From contig JACEFZ010027762.1 of assembly GCA_014155875.1 (NCBI GenBank), forward strand, positions 62,001 through 126,000: a stretch of DNA of 64,000 bases, in the 5' to 3' direction. Positions within the stretch are counted from its first letter, which is position 1. Every line of letters starts with the position of its first letter. This DNA comes from Cepaea nemoralis (taxonomy: Eukaryota; Mollusca; Gastropoda; Stylommatophora; Helicidae). The notes under the pieces were generated by a model. That model ran no database searches. It was not told the DNA's origin and worked only from the letters and a program-made list of their open reading frames with translations. Shown here piece by piece: positions 1 through 15,604 of this stretch. Both the position numbers and the translations under genes were made by a program.

Positions 1-3000
1 TGAACAACTTAGAATAGCTACTCCAGAATTGGGCACTTAGAATAACTACTCAGAATTGGACAACTTTGAATAACTACTCAGATTGGACAACTTATAGAAT
101 AAACTACTCAGAATTGGACACTTAGATAGCTACTCAGAATTGGACAACTTAGAATAGCTACTCAGAATTGGACAACTTAGAATAACTACTCAGAATTGGA
201 CAACTTAGAATAGCCATTCAAAATTGGACAACTTAGAATAGCCACTCAAAATTGGACAACTTAGAATAACTACTCAGAATTGGACAACTTAGAATAACTA
301 CACAGAATTGGACAACTTAGAATAGCCACTCAAATTGGACAACTTAGAATAGCTACTCAGAATTGGACAACTTAGAATAACTACTCAGAATTGGGACAAC
401 TTAGAATAGCCTACTCAGAATTGGACAACTTAGAATAGCTACTCAGAATTGGACAACTTAGAATAACTACTCAGAATTTAACAACTTAGAATAGCTACTC
501 AGAATTGGGCAACTTAGAATAACTACTCAGAATTGGACAACTTTGAATAACTACTCAGAATTGGACAACTTAGAATAGCTACTCAGAATTGGACAACTTA
601 GAATAACTACTCAGAATTGGACAACCTAGAATAGCTACTCAGAATTGGACAACTTAGAATAACTACTCAGAATTGGACAACTTAGAATAACTACTCAGAA
701 TTGGACAACTGAGAATAGCTACTCAGAATTGGACAACTTAGAATAGCTACTCCGAATTGGACAACTTAGAATAGCCACTCAGAATTGGACAACTTAGAAT
801 AGCCACTTAAAATTGGACAACTTAGAATAGCTACTCAGAATTGGACAACTTAGAATAACTACTCAGATTGGACACTTAGAATAGCTACTCAGATTGGACA
901 ACTTAGAATAGCTACTCAGAATTGGACAACTTAGAATACTACTCAGAATTGGACAACTTAGAATAGCCATTCAAATTGGACAACTTAGAATAGCCACTCA
1001 AAATTGAACAACTTAGAATAACTACTCAGAATTGGACAACTAGAATAACTACTCAGAATTGGACAACTTAGAATAGCACTCAAAATTGGACAACTAGAAT
1101 AGCTACTCAGAATTGGACAACTTAGAAAGCTACTCAAATTGGACAACTTAGAATAGCTACTCAGAATTGGACAACTTAGAATACTACTCAGAATTGGACA
1201 ACTTAGAATAGCTACTCAGAAATTGGACAACTTAGAATACTACTCAGATGGACAACTTAGAATAGTACTCGAATGGACAACTTAGAATAGCTACTCAGAA
1301 TTGGACAACTTAGAATAGCTACTCAGAATTGGACAACTTAGAATAGCTACTCAGAATTGGACAACTTAGAATAGCTACTCAGAATTGGACAACTTAGAAA
1401 GCTACCAGAATGGACAACTAGATAGACTCAGATTGGACAAACTAGAATAGCTACTCAGAATTGGACAACTTAGAATAGCTACTCAGAATTGGACAACTTA
1501 GAATAACTACTCAGAATTGGACAACTAGAATAGCTACTCAGAATTGGACAACTTAGAATAGCTACTCAGAATTGGACAACTTAGGAATAGCTACTCAGAA
1601 TTGGACAACTTAGAATAGCTACTCAGAATTGGACAACTTAGAATAGTCATCATAATTGGACAACTTAGAATAACTACTCAGAATTGGACAACTTAGAATA
1701 GCTACTCAGAATTGGACAACTTAGAATAGCTACTCAGAATTGGAAAAACTTAGAATACTACTCAGAATTGGACAACTTAGAATAGCCATTCAAAATTGGA
1801 CAACTTAGAATAGCCACTCAAAATTGGACAACTTAGAATAACTACTCAGAATTGGACAACTTAGAATAGCCACTAAAATTGACAACTCTAGAATAGCCAC
1901 TCAAAATTGGACAACTTAGAATAGCTACTCAGAATTGGACAACTTAGAATAGCTACTCAAATTGACAATTGAGAATATACTAGATGGATCAACTTAGAAT
2001 ACTACTCAGAATTGGACAAACTAGAATAGCTACTCAGAATTGGACAACTTAGAATAGCCACTCAAATTGACAACTTAGAATAGCTACTCAGAATTGGACA
2101 ACTTAGAATAGCTACTCAGAATTGGACAACTTAGAATAGCTACTCAGAATTGGACAACTTAGAATAGCTACTCAGAATTGGACAACTTAGAATAGCTAAT
2201 CAGAATTGGACAACTTAGAATAGCTACTCAGAATTGGACACTTAGAATAGCCATCAGAATTGGACAACTTAGAATAGCTACTCAGAATTGGACAACTTAG
2301 AATAGCTACTCAGAATTGGACAACTTAGAATAGCTACTCAGAATTGGACAACTTAGAATAGCTACTCAGAATTGGACAACTTAGAATAGCTACTCAGAAT
2401 TGGACAACTTAGAATAGCTACTCAGAATTGGAAACTTAGAATAACTACTCAGAATGGACAACTAGAATAGCTACTCAGAATTGGACAACTTTAGAATAGC
2501 TACTGCAGAATGGACAACTAGAATAGCTACTCAGAATTGGACAACTTAGAATAACTACTCAGAATTGGACAACTTAGAATAGCTACTCATAATTGGACAA
2601 CTTAGAATAACTACTCAGAATGGACAACTTAGAATAGCTACTCAGAATTGGACAAATTAGAATAGCTACTCAGAATTGGACAACTTAGAAACTACTCAGA
2701 ATTGGACAATTAGAATAGCCATTCAAAATTGGACAATTAGAATAGCCACTCAAATTGGACAACTAGAATAATACTCAGAATTGGACAAACTTAGAATAAC
2801 TACTCAGAATTGGACAACTTAGAATAGCACTCAAAATTGGACAACTTAGAATAGCTACGCAGAATTGGACAACTTAGAATAATACTCAGAATGGACAAAT
2901 TAGAATAGCTACTCAGAATTGGACAACTTAGAATAGCTACTCAGATGGGACAATTAGAATAGCTACTCAGAATTGGACAACTTAGAATAACTACCGAATT

Positions 3001-6000
3001 GCAACTTAGAATAGCTACTCATATTGGACAACTTAGAATAACTACTCAGAATTGGACAACTTAGAATAGCTACTCAGAATTGGACAACTTAGAATAGCTA
3101 CTCAGAATTGGACAACTAGAATAACTACTCAGAATTGGACAACTTAGAATAGCCATCAAATTGGACAACTAGAATAAGCCACTCAAATTGGACAACTTAG
3201 AAGAACTACTCAGAATTGGACAACTTAGAATAGCCACTTAAAATTGGACAACTTAGAATAGCCACTCAAAATTGGACAACTTAGAATAGCTACTCAGAAT
3301 GGACAACTTAGAATAGCTACTCAAAATTGGACAACTTAGAATAGCTACTCAGATTGGACAACTTAGAATAATACTAGAATTGGACACTTAGAATAGCATA
3401 CTCAGAATTGGACAACTAGATAGCTAATCAGAATGGACAACTTAGAATAGCTACTCAGAATTGGACAACTTAGAATAGCTACTCAGAATGGACAATTAGA
3501 ATACTACTCAGAATGGACAACTAGAATAGCACTCAAAATTGGACAACTTAGAATAGCTACTCAGAATGGACAACTAGAATAGCTACTCAAAATTGGACAA
3601 CTTAGAATAGCTACTCAGAATTGGACAACTTAGAATACTACTCAGAATTGGACAACTTAGAATAGCTACTCAGAATTGGACAACTTAGAATAGCTACTCA
3701 GAATTGGACAACTTAGATAGCTACTCAGAATTGGACACTAGAATAGCTACTCAGAATGGACAACTTAGAATAGCTACTCAGAATTGGACAACTTAGAATA
3801 GCTACTCAGAATTGGACAACTTAGAATAGCTAATCAGAATTGGACAACTTAGAATAGCTACTCAGACATTGGACAACTTAGAATAGCCACTCAGAATTGG
3901 ACAACCTTAGATAGCTACTCAGAATTGGACAACTTAGATAGCTACGCAGAATTGGACAACTTAGAATAACTACTCAGCAATTGGACAACTTAGAATAGCT
4001 ACTCAGGAATTGGACAACTTAGAATAGCTACTCAGAATTGGACAACTTAGAATAGCTACTCAGAATTGGACAACTTAGAATAACTACTCAGAATTGGACA
4101 ACTTAGAATAGCGACTCATAATGGGACAACTTAGAGAACTACTCAGAATTGGACAACGTAGATAGCTACCAGAATTGGACACTTAGAATAGCTATCAGAA
4201 TTGGACAACTTAGAATAACTACTCAGAATTGGACAACTTAGAATAGCCATTCAAAATTGGACAAACTTAGAATAGCCACTCACAAATTGGACAATTAGAA
4301 TAACTACTCAGAATTGGACAACTTAGAATAGCCACTAAAATTGGACAACTTAGAATAGCCACTCAGAATTGGACAACTTAGAATAGCTACTCAGAATGGA
4401 CAACTTAGAATAGCTACTCAAATTGGACAACTTAGAATAGCTACTCAGAATTGACAACTTAGAATAACTACTCAGAATTGGACAACTTAGAATAGCTACT
4501 CAGAATTGGACAATTAGAATAGCTACTCAGAATTGGACAACTTAGAATAGCTACTCAGAATTGGACAACTTGCTGCTACTCAGATTGGAAACTAGAATAG
4601 CTACTCAGAATTGGACAACTTAGAATAGCTACTCAGAATTGGACAACTAGAATAGCTAATCAGAATGGACAACTTAGAATAGTACTCGAATTGACAACTT
4701 AGAATAGCACTCAGAATGGACAACTTAGAATAGCTACTCAGAATGGACAACTTAGAATAGCTACGCAGAATTGGACACTTAGAATAACTACTCAGAATTG
4801 GACAAACTTAGAATACTACTCAGAATTGGACAACTTAGAATAGCTACTCAGAATGGACAACTTAGAATAGCTACTCAGAATTGGACAACTTAGATAACTA
4901 CTCAGAATTGGACAACTTAGAATAGCATCAAATTGGACACTTAGAATAGCTACTCAGAAATTGGACAACTTAGAATAACTACTCAGAATTGGACAACTTA
5001 GAATAGCTACTCAGAATTGGACAACTTAGAATAGCTCACTCAAAATTGGACAACTTAGAATAGCTCACTCAGAATTGGACAACTTAGAATAGCTACTCAA
5101 AATTGGACAACTTAGAATAGCTACTCAGAATTGGACAAACTTAGAATACTACTCAGAATTGGACAATTAGAATAGCTACTCAGAATTGGACAACTTAGAA
5201 TAGCTACTCAGAATTGGACAACTTAGAATAGCTACTCAGAATTGGACAACTTAGAATAGCTACTCAGAATTGGACAACTTAGAATAGCTACTCAGAATTG
5301 GACAACTTAGAATAGCTACTCAGAATTGGACAACTTAGAATAGCTACTCAGAATTGGACAACTTAGAATAGCTACTCAGAATTGGACAACTTAGAATAGC
5401 TACTCAGAATGGACAACTTAGAATAGCTACTCAGAATTGGACAACTTAGAATAGCTACTCAGAATTGGACAACTTAGAATAGCTACTCAGAATTGGACAA
5501 CTTAGAATAGCTACTCAGAATTGGACAACTTAGAATAGCTACTCAGAATGGACAACTTAGAAAGCTCTCAGAATGGACAACTTGAATAGCTACTCAGAAT
5601 TGGACAACTTAGAATAGTACTCAGAATTGGACAACTTAGAATAGCTACTCAGAATTGGACAACTTAGAATAGCTACTCAGAATGGACAACTTAGAATAGC
5701 TACTCAGAAATTGGACAACTTAGAATAGCTACTCAGAATTGGACAACTTAGAATAGCTACTCAGAATTGGACAACTTAGAATAGCTACTCAGAATTGGAC
5801 AACTTAGAATAACTACTCAGAATTGGACAACTTAGAATAGCTACTCAGAATTGGACAACTTAGAATAACTACTCAGAATTGGACAACTTAGAATCTTAAA
5901 TGGACAACTAGACTAGGCACGTCAGATTGGACAACTTAGAATAGCTACTCAGAATTGGACAACTTAGAATAGCTACTCAGAATTGGACAACTTAGAATAG

Positions 6001-9000
6001 CTACTCAGAATTGGACAACTTAGAATAGCTACTCAGAATGGACAACTTAGAATAGCTACTCAGAATTGGACAACTTAGAATAGCTACTCAGAATTGGACA
6101 ACTTAGAATAGCTACTCAGAATTGGACAACTTAGAATAGCTACTCAGAATTGGACAACTTAGAATAGCTACTCAGAATTGGACAACTTAGAATAACTACT
6201 CAGAATTGGACAACTTAGAATAGCTACTCAGAATTGGACAACTTAGAATAGCTACTCAGAATTGGACAACTTAGAATAGCTACTCAGAATTGGACAACTT
6301 AGAATAGCTACTCAGAATTGGACAACTTAGAATAGCTACTCAGAATTGGACAACTTAGAATAGCTACTCAGAATTGGACAACTTAGAATAGCTACTCAGA
6401 ATTGGACAACTTAGAATAGCTACTCAGAATTGGACACTTAGAATAGCCACTCAGAATTGGACAACTTAGAATAGCTACTCAGAATTGGACAACTTAGAAT
6501 AGCTACTCAGAATTGGACAACTTAGAATACTACTCAGAATTGGACAACTTAGAATAGCTACTCAGAATTGGACAACTTAGAATAGCTACTCAGAATTGGA
6601 CAACTTAGAATAGCTACTCAGAATTGGACAACTTAGAATAGCTACTCAGAATTGGACAACTTAGAATAGCTACTCAGAATTGGACAACTTAGAATAGCTA
6701 CTCAGAATTGGACAACTTAGAATAGCTACTCAGAATTGGACAACTTAGAATAGCTACTCAGAATTGGACAACTTAGAATAACTACTCAGAATTGGACAAC
6801 TTAGAATAGCTACTCAGAATTGGACAACTTAGAATAGCTACTCAGAATTGGACAACTTAGAATAGCTACTCAGAATTGGACAACTTAGAATAGCTACTCA
6901 GAATTGGACAACTTAGAATAGCTACTCAAATTGGACAACTTAGAATAGCTACTCAGAATTGGACAACTTAGAATAGCTACTCAAAATTGGACAACTTAGA
7001 ATAGCTACTCAGAATTGGACAACTTAGAATAGCTACTCAGAATTGGACAACTTAGAATAACTACTCCGAATTGGACAACTTAGAATAGCTACTCAGAATT
7101 GGACAACTTAGAATAGCTACTCAGAATTGGACAACTTAGAATAACTATCAGAATTGGACAACTTAGAATAGCTACTCAGAATTGGACAACTTAGAACTAG
7201 CTACTCAGAATGGACCTTAGAATACTCGAATGACAACTAGAAAGCTACTCCGAATTGGACAACTAGAATAGCTACTCAGAATTGGACAACTTAGAATAAC
7301 TACTCAGAATTGGACAACTTAGAATAACTACTCAGAATGGACAATAGAATAGCTACTCAGAATTGGACAACTTAGAATAGCTACTCAGAATTGGAAACTT
7401 AGAATAGCTACTCAGAATTGGACAACTTAGAATAGCTACTCAGAATTGGACACTTAGAATACTACTCAGAATTGGACAACTTAGAATAGCTACTCGAATG
7501 GACACTTAGAATAGCACTCAAAATGCAACTTAGAATAGCTACTCAGAATTGACAACTTAGAATAGCTACTCAGAAATGGACAACTAGATAGACTACTCAG
7601 ATTGACAACTAGAATAAACTACTCAGAATTTGGACAACTTAGAATACTACTCAGAATTGGACAACTTAGAATAGCTACTCAGATGGACAACTTAGAATAA
7701 CTACTCAGAATTGGACAACTTAGATAGCTACTCAGAATTGGACAACTTAGAATAGCTACTCAGAATTGGACAACTTAGAATAGCTACTCAGAATTGGACA
7801 ACTTAGAATAGCTATCAGAATTGGACAACTTAGAATAGCTACTCAGAATTGGACAACTTAGAATAACTACTCAGAATTGGACAACTTAGAATAGCTACTC
7901 AGAATTGGACAACTTAGAATAGCTACCAGAATTGGACAACTTAGAATAACTACTCAGAATTGGACAATTAGAATAGCTACTCAGAATTGGACACTTAGAA
8001 TAGCTACTCAGAATGGACAACTTAGAATAACTACTCAGAATTGACAACTAGAATACTACTCAGATTGGACAACTTAGAATAGCTACTCAAATGGACAACT
8101 TAGATAACTACTCAGAATTGGACAACTTAGAATAGCTACTCAAATTGGACAACTTAGAATAGCTACTCAGATTGGACAACTTAGAATAATACTCAGAATT
8201 GGACAACTTAGAATAGCTCCAGAATTGGACAACTTAGAATAGCACTCAATTGGACAAACTTAGAATACTACTCAGAATTGAACAACTTAGAATAACTACT
8301 CAGATTGGACAACTTAGAATAGCTACTCAAAATTGGACAACTTAGAATAGCTACTCAGATTGGACAACTTAGAATACTATCAACATCGGACAACTAGAAT
8401 AGCTACTCAGAATTGGACAACTTAGAATAGCTACTCAGAAATTGGACAACTTAGAATAGCTACTCAGAATTGGACACTTAGAATAGCCACTCAGAATTGG
8501 ACAACTTAGAATAGCTACTCAGAATTGGACAACTTAGAATAGCTACTCAGAATTGGACAACTAGAATAGCTACTCAGAATTGGACAACTTAGAATAGCTA
8601 CTCAGAATTGGACAACTTAGAATAGCTATCAGAATGGACAACTTAGAATAGCTACTCAGAATTGGAACACTTAGAATAGCTACTCAGAATTGACAACTTA
8701 GAATAGCTACTCAGAATTGGCAACTAGAATACTATCAGAATTGGAAACTTAAATAACTACTCAGAATTGGACAACTTAGAATAGCTACTCAGAATTGGAC
8801 AACTTAGAATAGCTACTCAGAATTGGACAACTTAGAATAACTAATCAGAATTGGACAACTAGAATAACTACTCAGAATTGGACAACTAGAATAGCTACTC
8901 AGAATGACACTTAGAATAGCTACTCAGAATGGACAACTTAGAATAACTACTCAGAATTGGACAACTTAGATAGCTACTCAGAATTGGACAATTAGAATAC

Positions 9001-12000
9001 TACTCAAAGTGGACACTTAGAATAGCTACTCCGAATTGGACAACCTTAGAATAGCTACTCAGAATTGGACAACTTAGAATAGCTACTCAGAATTGGACAA
9101 CTTAGAATAGCTACTCACAATGGACAACTTAGAATAGCTACTCAGAATTGGACAACTTAGAATACTACTCAGAATTGGACACTTAGAATAGCTACTCAGA
9201 ATGGACAACTTAGAATAACTAATCAGAATTGGACAACTTAGAATAGCTACTCGATGGAAATTAGAATACTATCAGAATTGACAACTAGAATGCCACTAAA
9301 ATGACAATAGAATAGCTACTCAGAATGGGACAACTTAGAATAACTACTCAGAATGGGACAACTTAGAATAGCTACTCAGATTGGACAACTTAGAATAGTA
9401 CTCAGAATGGACACTTAGAATAATACTCAGAATTGGACAAACTTAGAATAGCCACTCAAATTGGACAACTTAGAATAGCTACTCAGAATTGGACAACTTA
9501 GAATAACTACTCAGATTGGACAACTTAGAATAGACTCAGAATGGACAACTTAGATAGCACTCAAAATTGGGACAACTTAGAATAGCTACTCAGAATTGGA
9601 CATCTTAGAATAGCTACGCAGAATTGGACAACTTAGAATAGCCACTCAGAAATTGGACAACTTAGAATAGCTACTCAGAATTGGACAACTTAGAATAGCT
9701 ACTCAAAATGGACAACCTAGAATAGCTACTCAGAATTGGACAACTTAGAATACTACTCAGAATGGACAACTTAGAATAGCTACTCAGAATTGGACAACTT
9801 AGAATAGCTACTCAGAATTGGACAACTTAGAATACTACTCAGAATTGACAACTTAGAATAGCTACTCAGAATTGGACAACTTAGAATAACTACTCAGAAT
9901 GGACAACTTTGATAACTACTCGGAATTGGACAACTTAGAATAGCTACTCAGAATTGGACAACTAGAATAGCTACTCAGAATGGACAACTACGAATAGCTA
10001 CTCAGAATGGACAACTTAGAATATCTACTCAGAATTGGACAACTTAGAATAACTACTCAGAATTGGACAACTGAGAATAGCTACTCGAATTGGACAACTT
10101 AGAATAGCTACTCCGAATTGGACAACTTAGAATAGCCACTCAAAATGGACAACTTAGATAGCTACTCAGAATTGGACAACTAGAATAACTACTCAGATTG
10201 GACAACTTAGAATAACTACTCCGAATTGGACAACTTAGAATAGCTACTCAAATTGGACAACATTAGAATAGCTACTCAGAATTGGACAACTTAGAATAAA
10301 TACTCAGAATTGGACAACTTAGAATAGCCACTCTAAAATTGGAACAACTTAGAAATAGCTACTCAGAATTGGACAACTTAGAATAGCTACTCAGAATGGA
10401 CAACTAGAATAACTACTCCGAATGGACAACTTAGAATAGCGACACTTAAAATGGACAACTTAGAATAGCTACTCAGAATGGGACAACTTAGAATACTACT
10501 CAGAATTGGACAACTTAGAATAGCTACTCAGAATTGGACAACTTAGAATAGCTACTCAGGAATTGGACAACTTAGAATACTAATCAGAATTGGACAAACT
10601 TAGAATAGCTACTCAGAATTGGACAACTTAGAATAGCCACTCAGAATTGGACAACTTAGAATAGCTACTCAGAATTGGACAACTAGAATAGCTACGCAGA
10701 ATTGGACGACTTAGAATAACTACTCAGAATGGGACAACTTAGAATAGCTACTCCGAATTGGACAACTTAGAATAGCCACTCAAAATTGGACAACTTAGAA
10801 TAGCTACTCAGAATTGGACAACTTAGAATAACTACTCAGAATTGGACAACTTAGAATAGCTACTCATAATTGGACAACTTAGAATAACTACTCAGAATTG
10901 GACAACTTAGAATTACTACTCAGAATTGGACAACTTAGAATAGCTACTCAGAATTGGACAACTTAGAATAACTACTCAGAATTGGACAACTTAGAATAGC
11001 TACTCCGAATTGGACAACTTAGAATAGCTACTCCGAATTGGACAACTTAGAATAGCCACTCAAAATTGGACAACTTAGAATAGCTACTCAGAATTGGACA
11101 ACTTAGAATAACTACTCAGAATTGGACAACTTAGAATAACTACTCAGAATTGGACAACTTAGAATAGCTACTCTGAATTGGACAACTTAGAATAGCTACT
11201 CCGAAGTGGACAACCGTAGAATAGCCACTCAAAATTGGACAACTTGAATAGCTACTCAGAATTGGACACTTAGAATAATACTCAGAATTGGACAACTTAG
11301 AATAACTACTCGAATTGGACAACTTAGAATAGCTACTCAAAATGGAAACTAGAATAGCTACTCAGATTGGACAACTTAGAATAAATACTCAGAATTGGAC
11401 AACTTAGAATACCACTCAAAATTGGACAACTTAGAATAGCTACTCAGATTGGACAACTTAGAATAGCTACTCAGAATTGGACAACTTAGATAACTACTCA
11501 GAATTGGACAACTTAGAATAGCACTAAAATTGGACAACCTAGAATAGCTACTCGCGAATGTGGACACACTTAGAATAACTCCTCAGAATGGACAACTGTA
11601 GAATAGCTACTCAGAATGGACAACTTAGAATAGCTACTCAGAATTGGACAACTTAGAATACTACTCAGATTGGACAACTTAGAATAGCCATCAAATTGGA
11701 CAACTTAGAACAGCCACTCAAAATGGACAACTTAGAATAACTACTCAGAATTGGACAACTTAGAATAACTACTCAGAATTGGACACTTAGAATAGCCACT
11801 CAAAATGGGACACTTAGAATAGCTACTCAGAATGGACAACTTAGAATAGCTACTCAAAATTGGGACAACTTAAGAATAGCTACTCAGAATTGGACAACTT
11901 AGATAACTACTCAGAATGGTGACAACTTGCATAGCTGACTCAGAATGGGACAACTTAGAATGCTACTCAGAATTGGACAACTCAGAATAACTACTCAGAA

Positions 12001-14960
12001 TTGGACAACTTAGAATAGTACTCAGAATGGGCAACTTAGAATACTACTCAGAATTGGACACTTAGAATAACTATCAGAATTGGACAACTTAGAATAGCTA
12101 CTGAATGCAACTTAGAAACTACTCAGAATGGACACTTAGAATAGCTACTCAGAATGGATACTCAGAATTGGACACTTAGTATCAGAATTGGACAATAGAA
12201 TAGCTCGAATTGGACAGAATTGAGACAACTTAGAATAGCACTCAAAATTGGACAACTTAGAATAGCTACTCAGAATTGGACAACTAGAATAACTACTCAG
12301 AATTGGACAACTAAGATAATAGCTACGAATTGACAACTAGAACTACTCAAAATTGGACAACTTAGAATAGTACTCAGATGACAACTTAGAATAATACTCA
12401 GAATGGACAACTTAGAATAGCCACTCAAAATTGGACAACTAGATAGCTACTCAGAATGGACAACTTAGAATAGCTACTCAGAATTGGACAACTTAGAATA
12501 ACTACTCAGAATTGGACAACTAGTAGCCATTAAAATTGAAACTTAGAATAGCTACTCAATGGACAACTAAGAATAACTACTCAGAATTGGACAACTTAGA
12601 ATAGCTACTCAGAATTGGAACTTAGAAAGCTACAGATTGACAACTTAGAATAACTACTCAGAATTGGACAACTTAGAATAGCCATTCAAAATTGGACAAC
12701 TTAGAATAGCCACTCAAAATTGGACAACTTAGAATAACTACTCAGAATTGGACAACTTAGAATAACTACTCAGAATTGGACAACTTAGAATAGCCACTCA
12801 AAATTGGACAACTTAGAATAGCTACTCAGAATTGGACAACTTAGAATAGCTACTCAAAATTGGACAACTTAGAATAGCTACTCAGAATTGGACAACTTAG
12901 AATAACTACTCAGAATTGGACAACTTAGAATAGCTACTCAGAATTGGACAACTTAGAATAGCTACTCAGAATTGGACAACTTAGAATAGCTACTCAGAAT
13001 TGGACAACTTAGAATAGCTACTCAGAATTGGACAACTTAGAATAGCTACTCAGAATTGGACAACTTGGAATAGCTACTCAGAATTGGACAACTTAGAATA
13101 GCTAATCAGAATTGGACAACTTAGAATAGCTACTCAGAATTGGACAACTTAGAATAGCCACTCAGAATTGGACAACTTAGAATAGCTACTCAGAATTGGA
13201 CAACTTAGAATAGCTACGCAGAATTGGACAACTTAGAATAACTACTCAGAATTGGATAACTTAGAATAGCTACTCAGAATTGGACAACTTAGAATAGCTA
13301 CTCAGAATTGGACAACTTAGAATAGCTACTCAGAATTGGACAACTTAGAATAACTACTCAGAATTGGACAACTTAGAATAGCTACTCATAATTGGACAAC
13401 TTAGAATAACTACTCAGAATTGGACAACTTAGAATAGCTACTCAGAATTGGACAACTTAGAATAGCTACTCAGAATTGGACAACTTAGAATAGCCATTCA
13501 AAATTGGACAACTTAGAATAGCCACTCAAAATTGGACAACTTAGAATAACTACTCAGAATTGGACAACTTAGAATAACTACTCAGAATTGGACAACTTAG
13601 AATAGCCACTCAAAATTGGACAACTTAGAATAGCTACTCAGAATTGGACAACTTAGAATAGCTACTCAAAATTGGACAACTTAGAATAGCTACTCAGAAT
13701 TGGACAACTTAGAATAACTACTCAGAATTGGACAACTTAGAATAGCTACTCAGAATTGGACAACTTAGAATAGCTATTCAGAATTGGACAACTTAGAATA
13801 GCTACTCAGAATTGGACAACTTAGAATAGCTACTCAGAATTGGACAACTTAGAATAGCTACTCAGAATTGGACAACTTAGAATAGCTACTCAGAATTGGA
13901 CAACTTAGAATAGCTAATCAGAATTGGACAACTTAGAATAGCTACTCAGAATTGGACAACTTAGAATAGCCACTCAGAATTGGACAACTTAGAATAGCTA
14001 CTCAGAATTGGACAACTTAGAATAGCTACGCAGAATTGGATAACTTAGAATAACTACTCAGAATTGGACAACTTAGAATAGCTACTCAGAATTGGACAAC
14101 TTAGAATAGCTACTCAGAATTGGACAACTTAGAATAGCTACTCAGAATTGGACAACTTAGAATAACTACTCAGAATTGGACAACTTAGAATAGCTACTCA
14201 GAATTGGACAACTTAGAATAACTACTCAGAATTGGACAACTTAGAATAGCTACTCAGAATTGGACAACTTAGAATAACTACTCAGAATTGGACAACTTAG
14301 AATAACTACTCAGAATTGTACAACTTAGAATAACTACTCAGAATTGGACAACTTAGAATAGCTACTCCGAATTGGACAACTTAGAATAGCTACTCCGAAT
14401 TGGACAACTTAGAATAGCCACTCAAAATTGGACAACTTAGAATAGCTACTCAGAATTGGACAACTTAGAATAACTACTCAGAATTGGACAACTTAGAATA
14501 ACTACTCCGAATTGGACAACTTAGAATAGCTACTCAAAATTGGACAACTTAGAATAGCTACTCAGAATTGGACAACTTAGAATAACTACTCAGAATTGGA
14601 CAACTTAGAATAGCTACTCAGAATTGGACAACTTAGAATAACTACTCAGAATTGGACAACTTAGAATAACTACTCCGAATTGGACAACTTAGAATAGCTA
14701 CTCCGAATTGGACAACTTAGAATAACTACTCCGAATTGGACAACTTAGAATAACTACTCAGAATTGGACAACTTAGAATAGCTACTGCGAATTGGACAAC
14801 TTAGAATAGCCACTCAAAATTGGACAACTTAGAATAGCTACTCAGAATTGGACAACTTAGAATAGCCACTCAAAATTGGACAACTTAGAATAGCTACTCA
14901 GAATTGGACAACTTAGAATAGCCACTCATAATTGGACAACTTAGAATTCAACAACTTAGA
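1..14960. repeat. 28-bp satellite DNA array (about 530 monomers)
   Basis: A single tandem repeat fills the first 15 kb. The monomer is 28 bp, with a core reading TTGGACAACTTAGAATAGCT followed by ACTCAGAA. Recurrent variants differ at a few places: AATAACTACTCAG, AATAGCCACTCAAAA and AATAGCCATTCAAAA. Rare variants (GCTAATCAG, GCTACGCAG, GCCATTCA) recur at exactly 812 bp (29 monomers) between 12681 and 14033, which shows a higher-order repeat. The short open frames on the minus strand (Ser-Tyr-Ser-Lys-Leu-Ser repeats) only reflect the monomer. The array runs off the left edge of the window. It could be centromeric, pericentromeric or an interstitial heterochromatin block; the sequence alone does not say. 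Confidence 0.97.
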
Positions 14961-15600
14961 ATAGCTACTCTGAATTATACAACTTAGAATAGCTACTCAA
15001 AATTGCAGAACTTAAAAAGGTATTCAGAATTGCACAACTCAGAAAAACTACTAAATATTGTACAACTTAGAATATCTACTCTTTACTTTAGGAAAGCTAC
15101 TCAGAGTTGTATAACTTAGAAAAGCTACACCACATGAAAAAATTACATAACTTAGAGAAACTACCCCACATTATATAATTCCACAATTTAGGAAAACTAC
15201 TCCAAATTATGACATTCCATAACTTAGAAATGCTACCCCACATTATATAACTCCAAAATTTAGAAAAAACTACTCCACATTACAAAATTCCATAACTTAG
15301 AAAAGCTACCCCACATTATATTGTTCCACAATTTAGAAAAACTACTCCAAATTACAAAATTCCATAACTTAGAAAAACTACTCCACAATGTAGAAAAGTT
15401 ACTCCACATGAAAAAATTCCATATTTTAGAAAAGCTACTCCACATTATATAATTCTACAGTTTAGAAAAGCTAGTCCACATTATATAATATAATTCCACA
15501 ATTTAGAAAAGCTACTCACTCCATGTTACAAAATTCCACAACTTAGAAAAACTACTCCTCAACATGATAAAATTTTGCAGTTTAGAAAAACTACTTGAAG
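14961..15600. repeat. Degenerate edge of the satellite, ~36-bp derivative
   Basis: After 14960 the 28-bp monomer loses its TTGGACAACTTAG half. It passes into a longer unit of about 36 bp built on TTAGAAAAACTACTCCACAT with an added AT-rich segment (ACAAAATTCCATAAC). Copies alternate in detail (ATTATATAATTCCACAAT versus ACAAAATTCCATAACT). This looks like the old, diverged rim of the array. The 61-aa minus-strand frame at 15260-15445 (Trp-Ser-Ser-Phe-Ser-Lys-Leu repeats) is a by-product of this period. Confidence 0.85.
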
Positions 15601-15604
15601 TATA

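Noticed and set aside
11140..12336. Ser/Tyr/Leu-repeat open frames on the minus strand of the satellite
   Set aside because: They are direct translations of the 28-bp monomer, kept open locally by indels; there is no start, splice or non-repeat coding sequence.
1..14960. CRISPR array (regular short repeats)
   Set aside because: The repeats are contiguous 28-bp monomers without unique spacers, and the window is eukaryotic.
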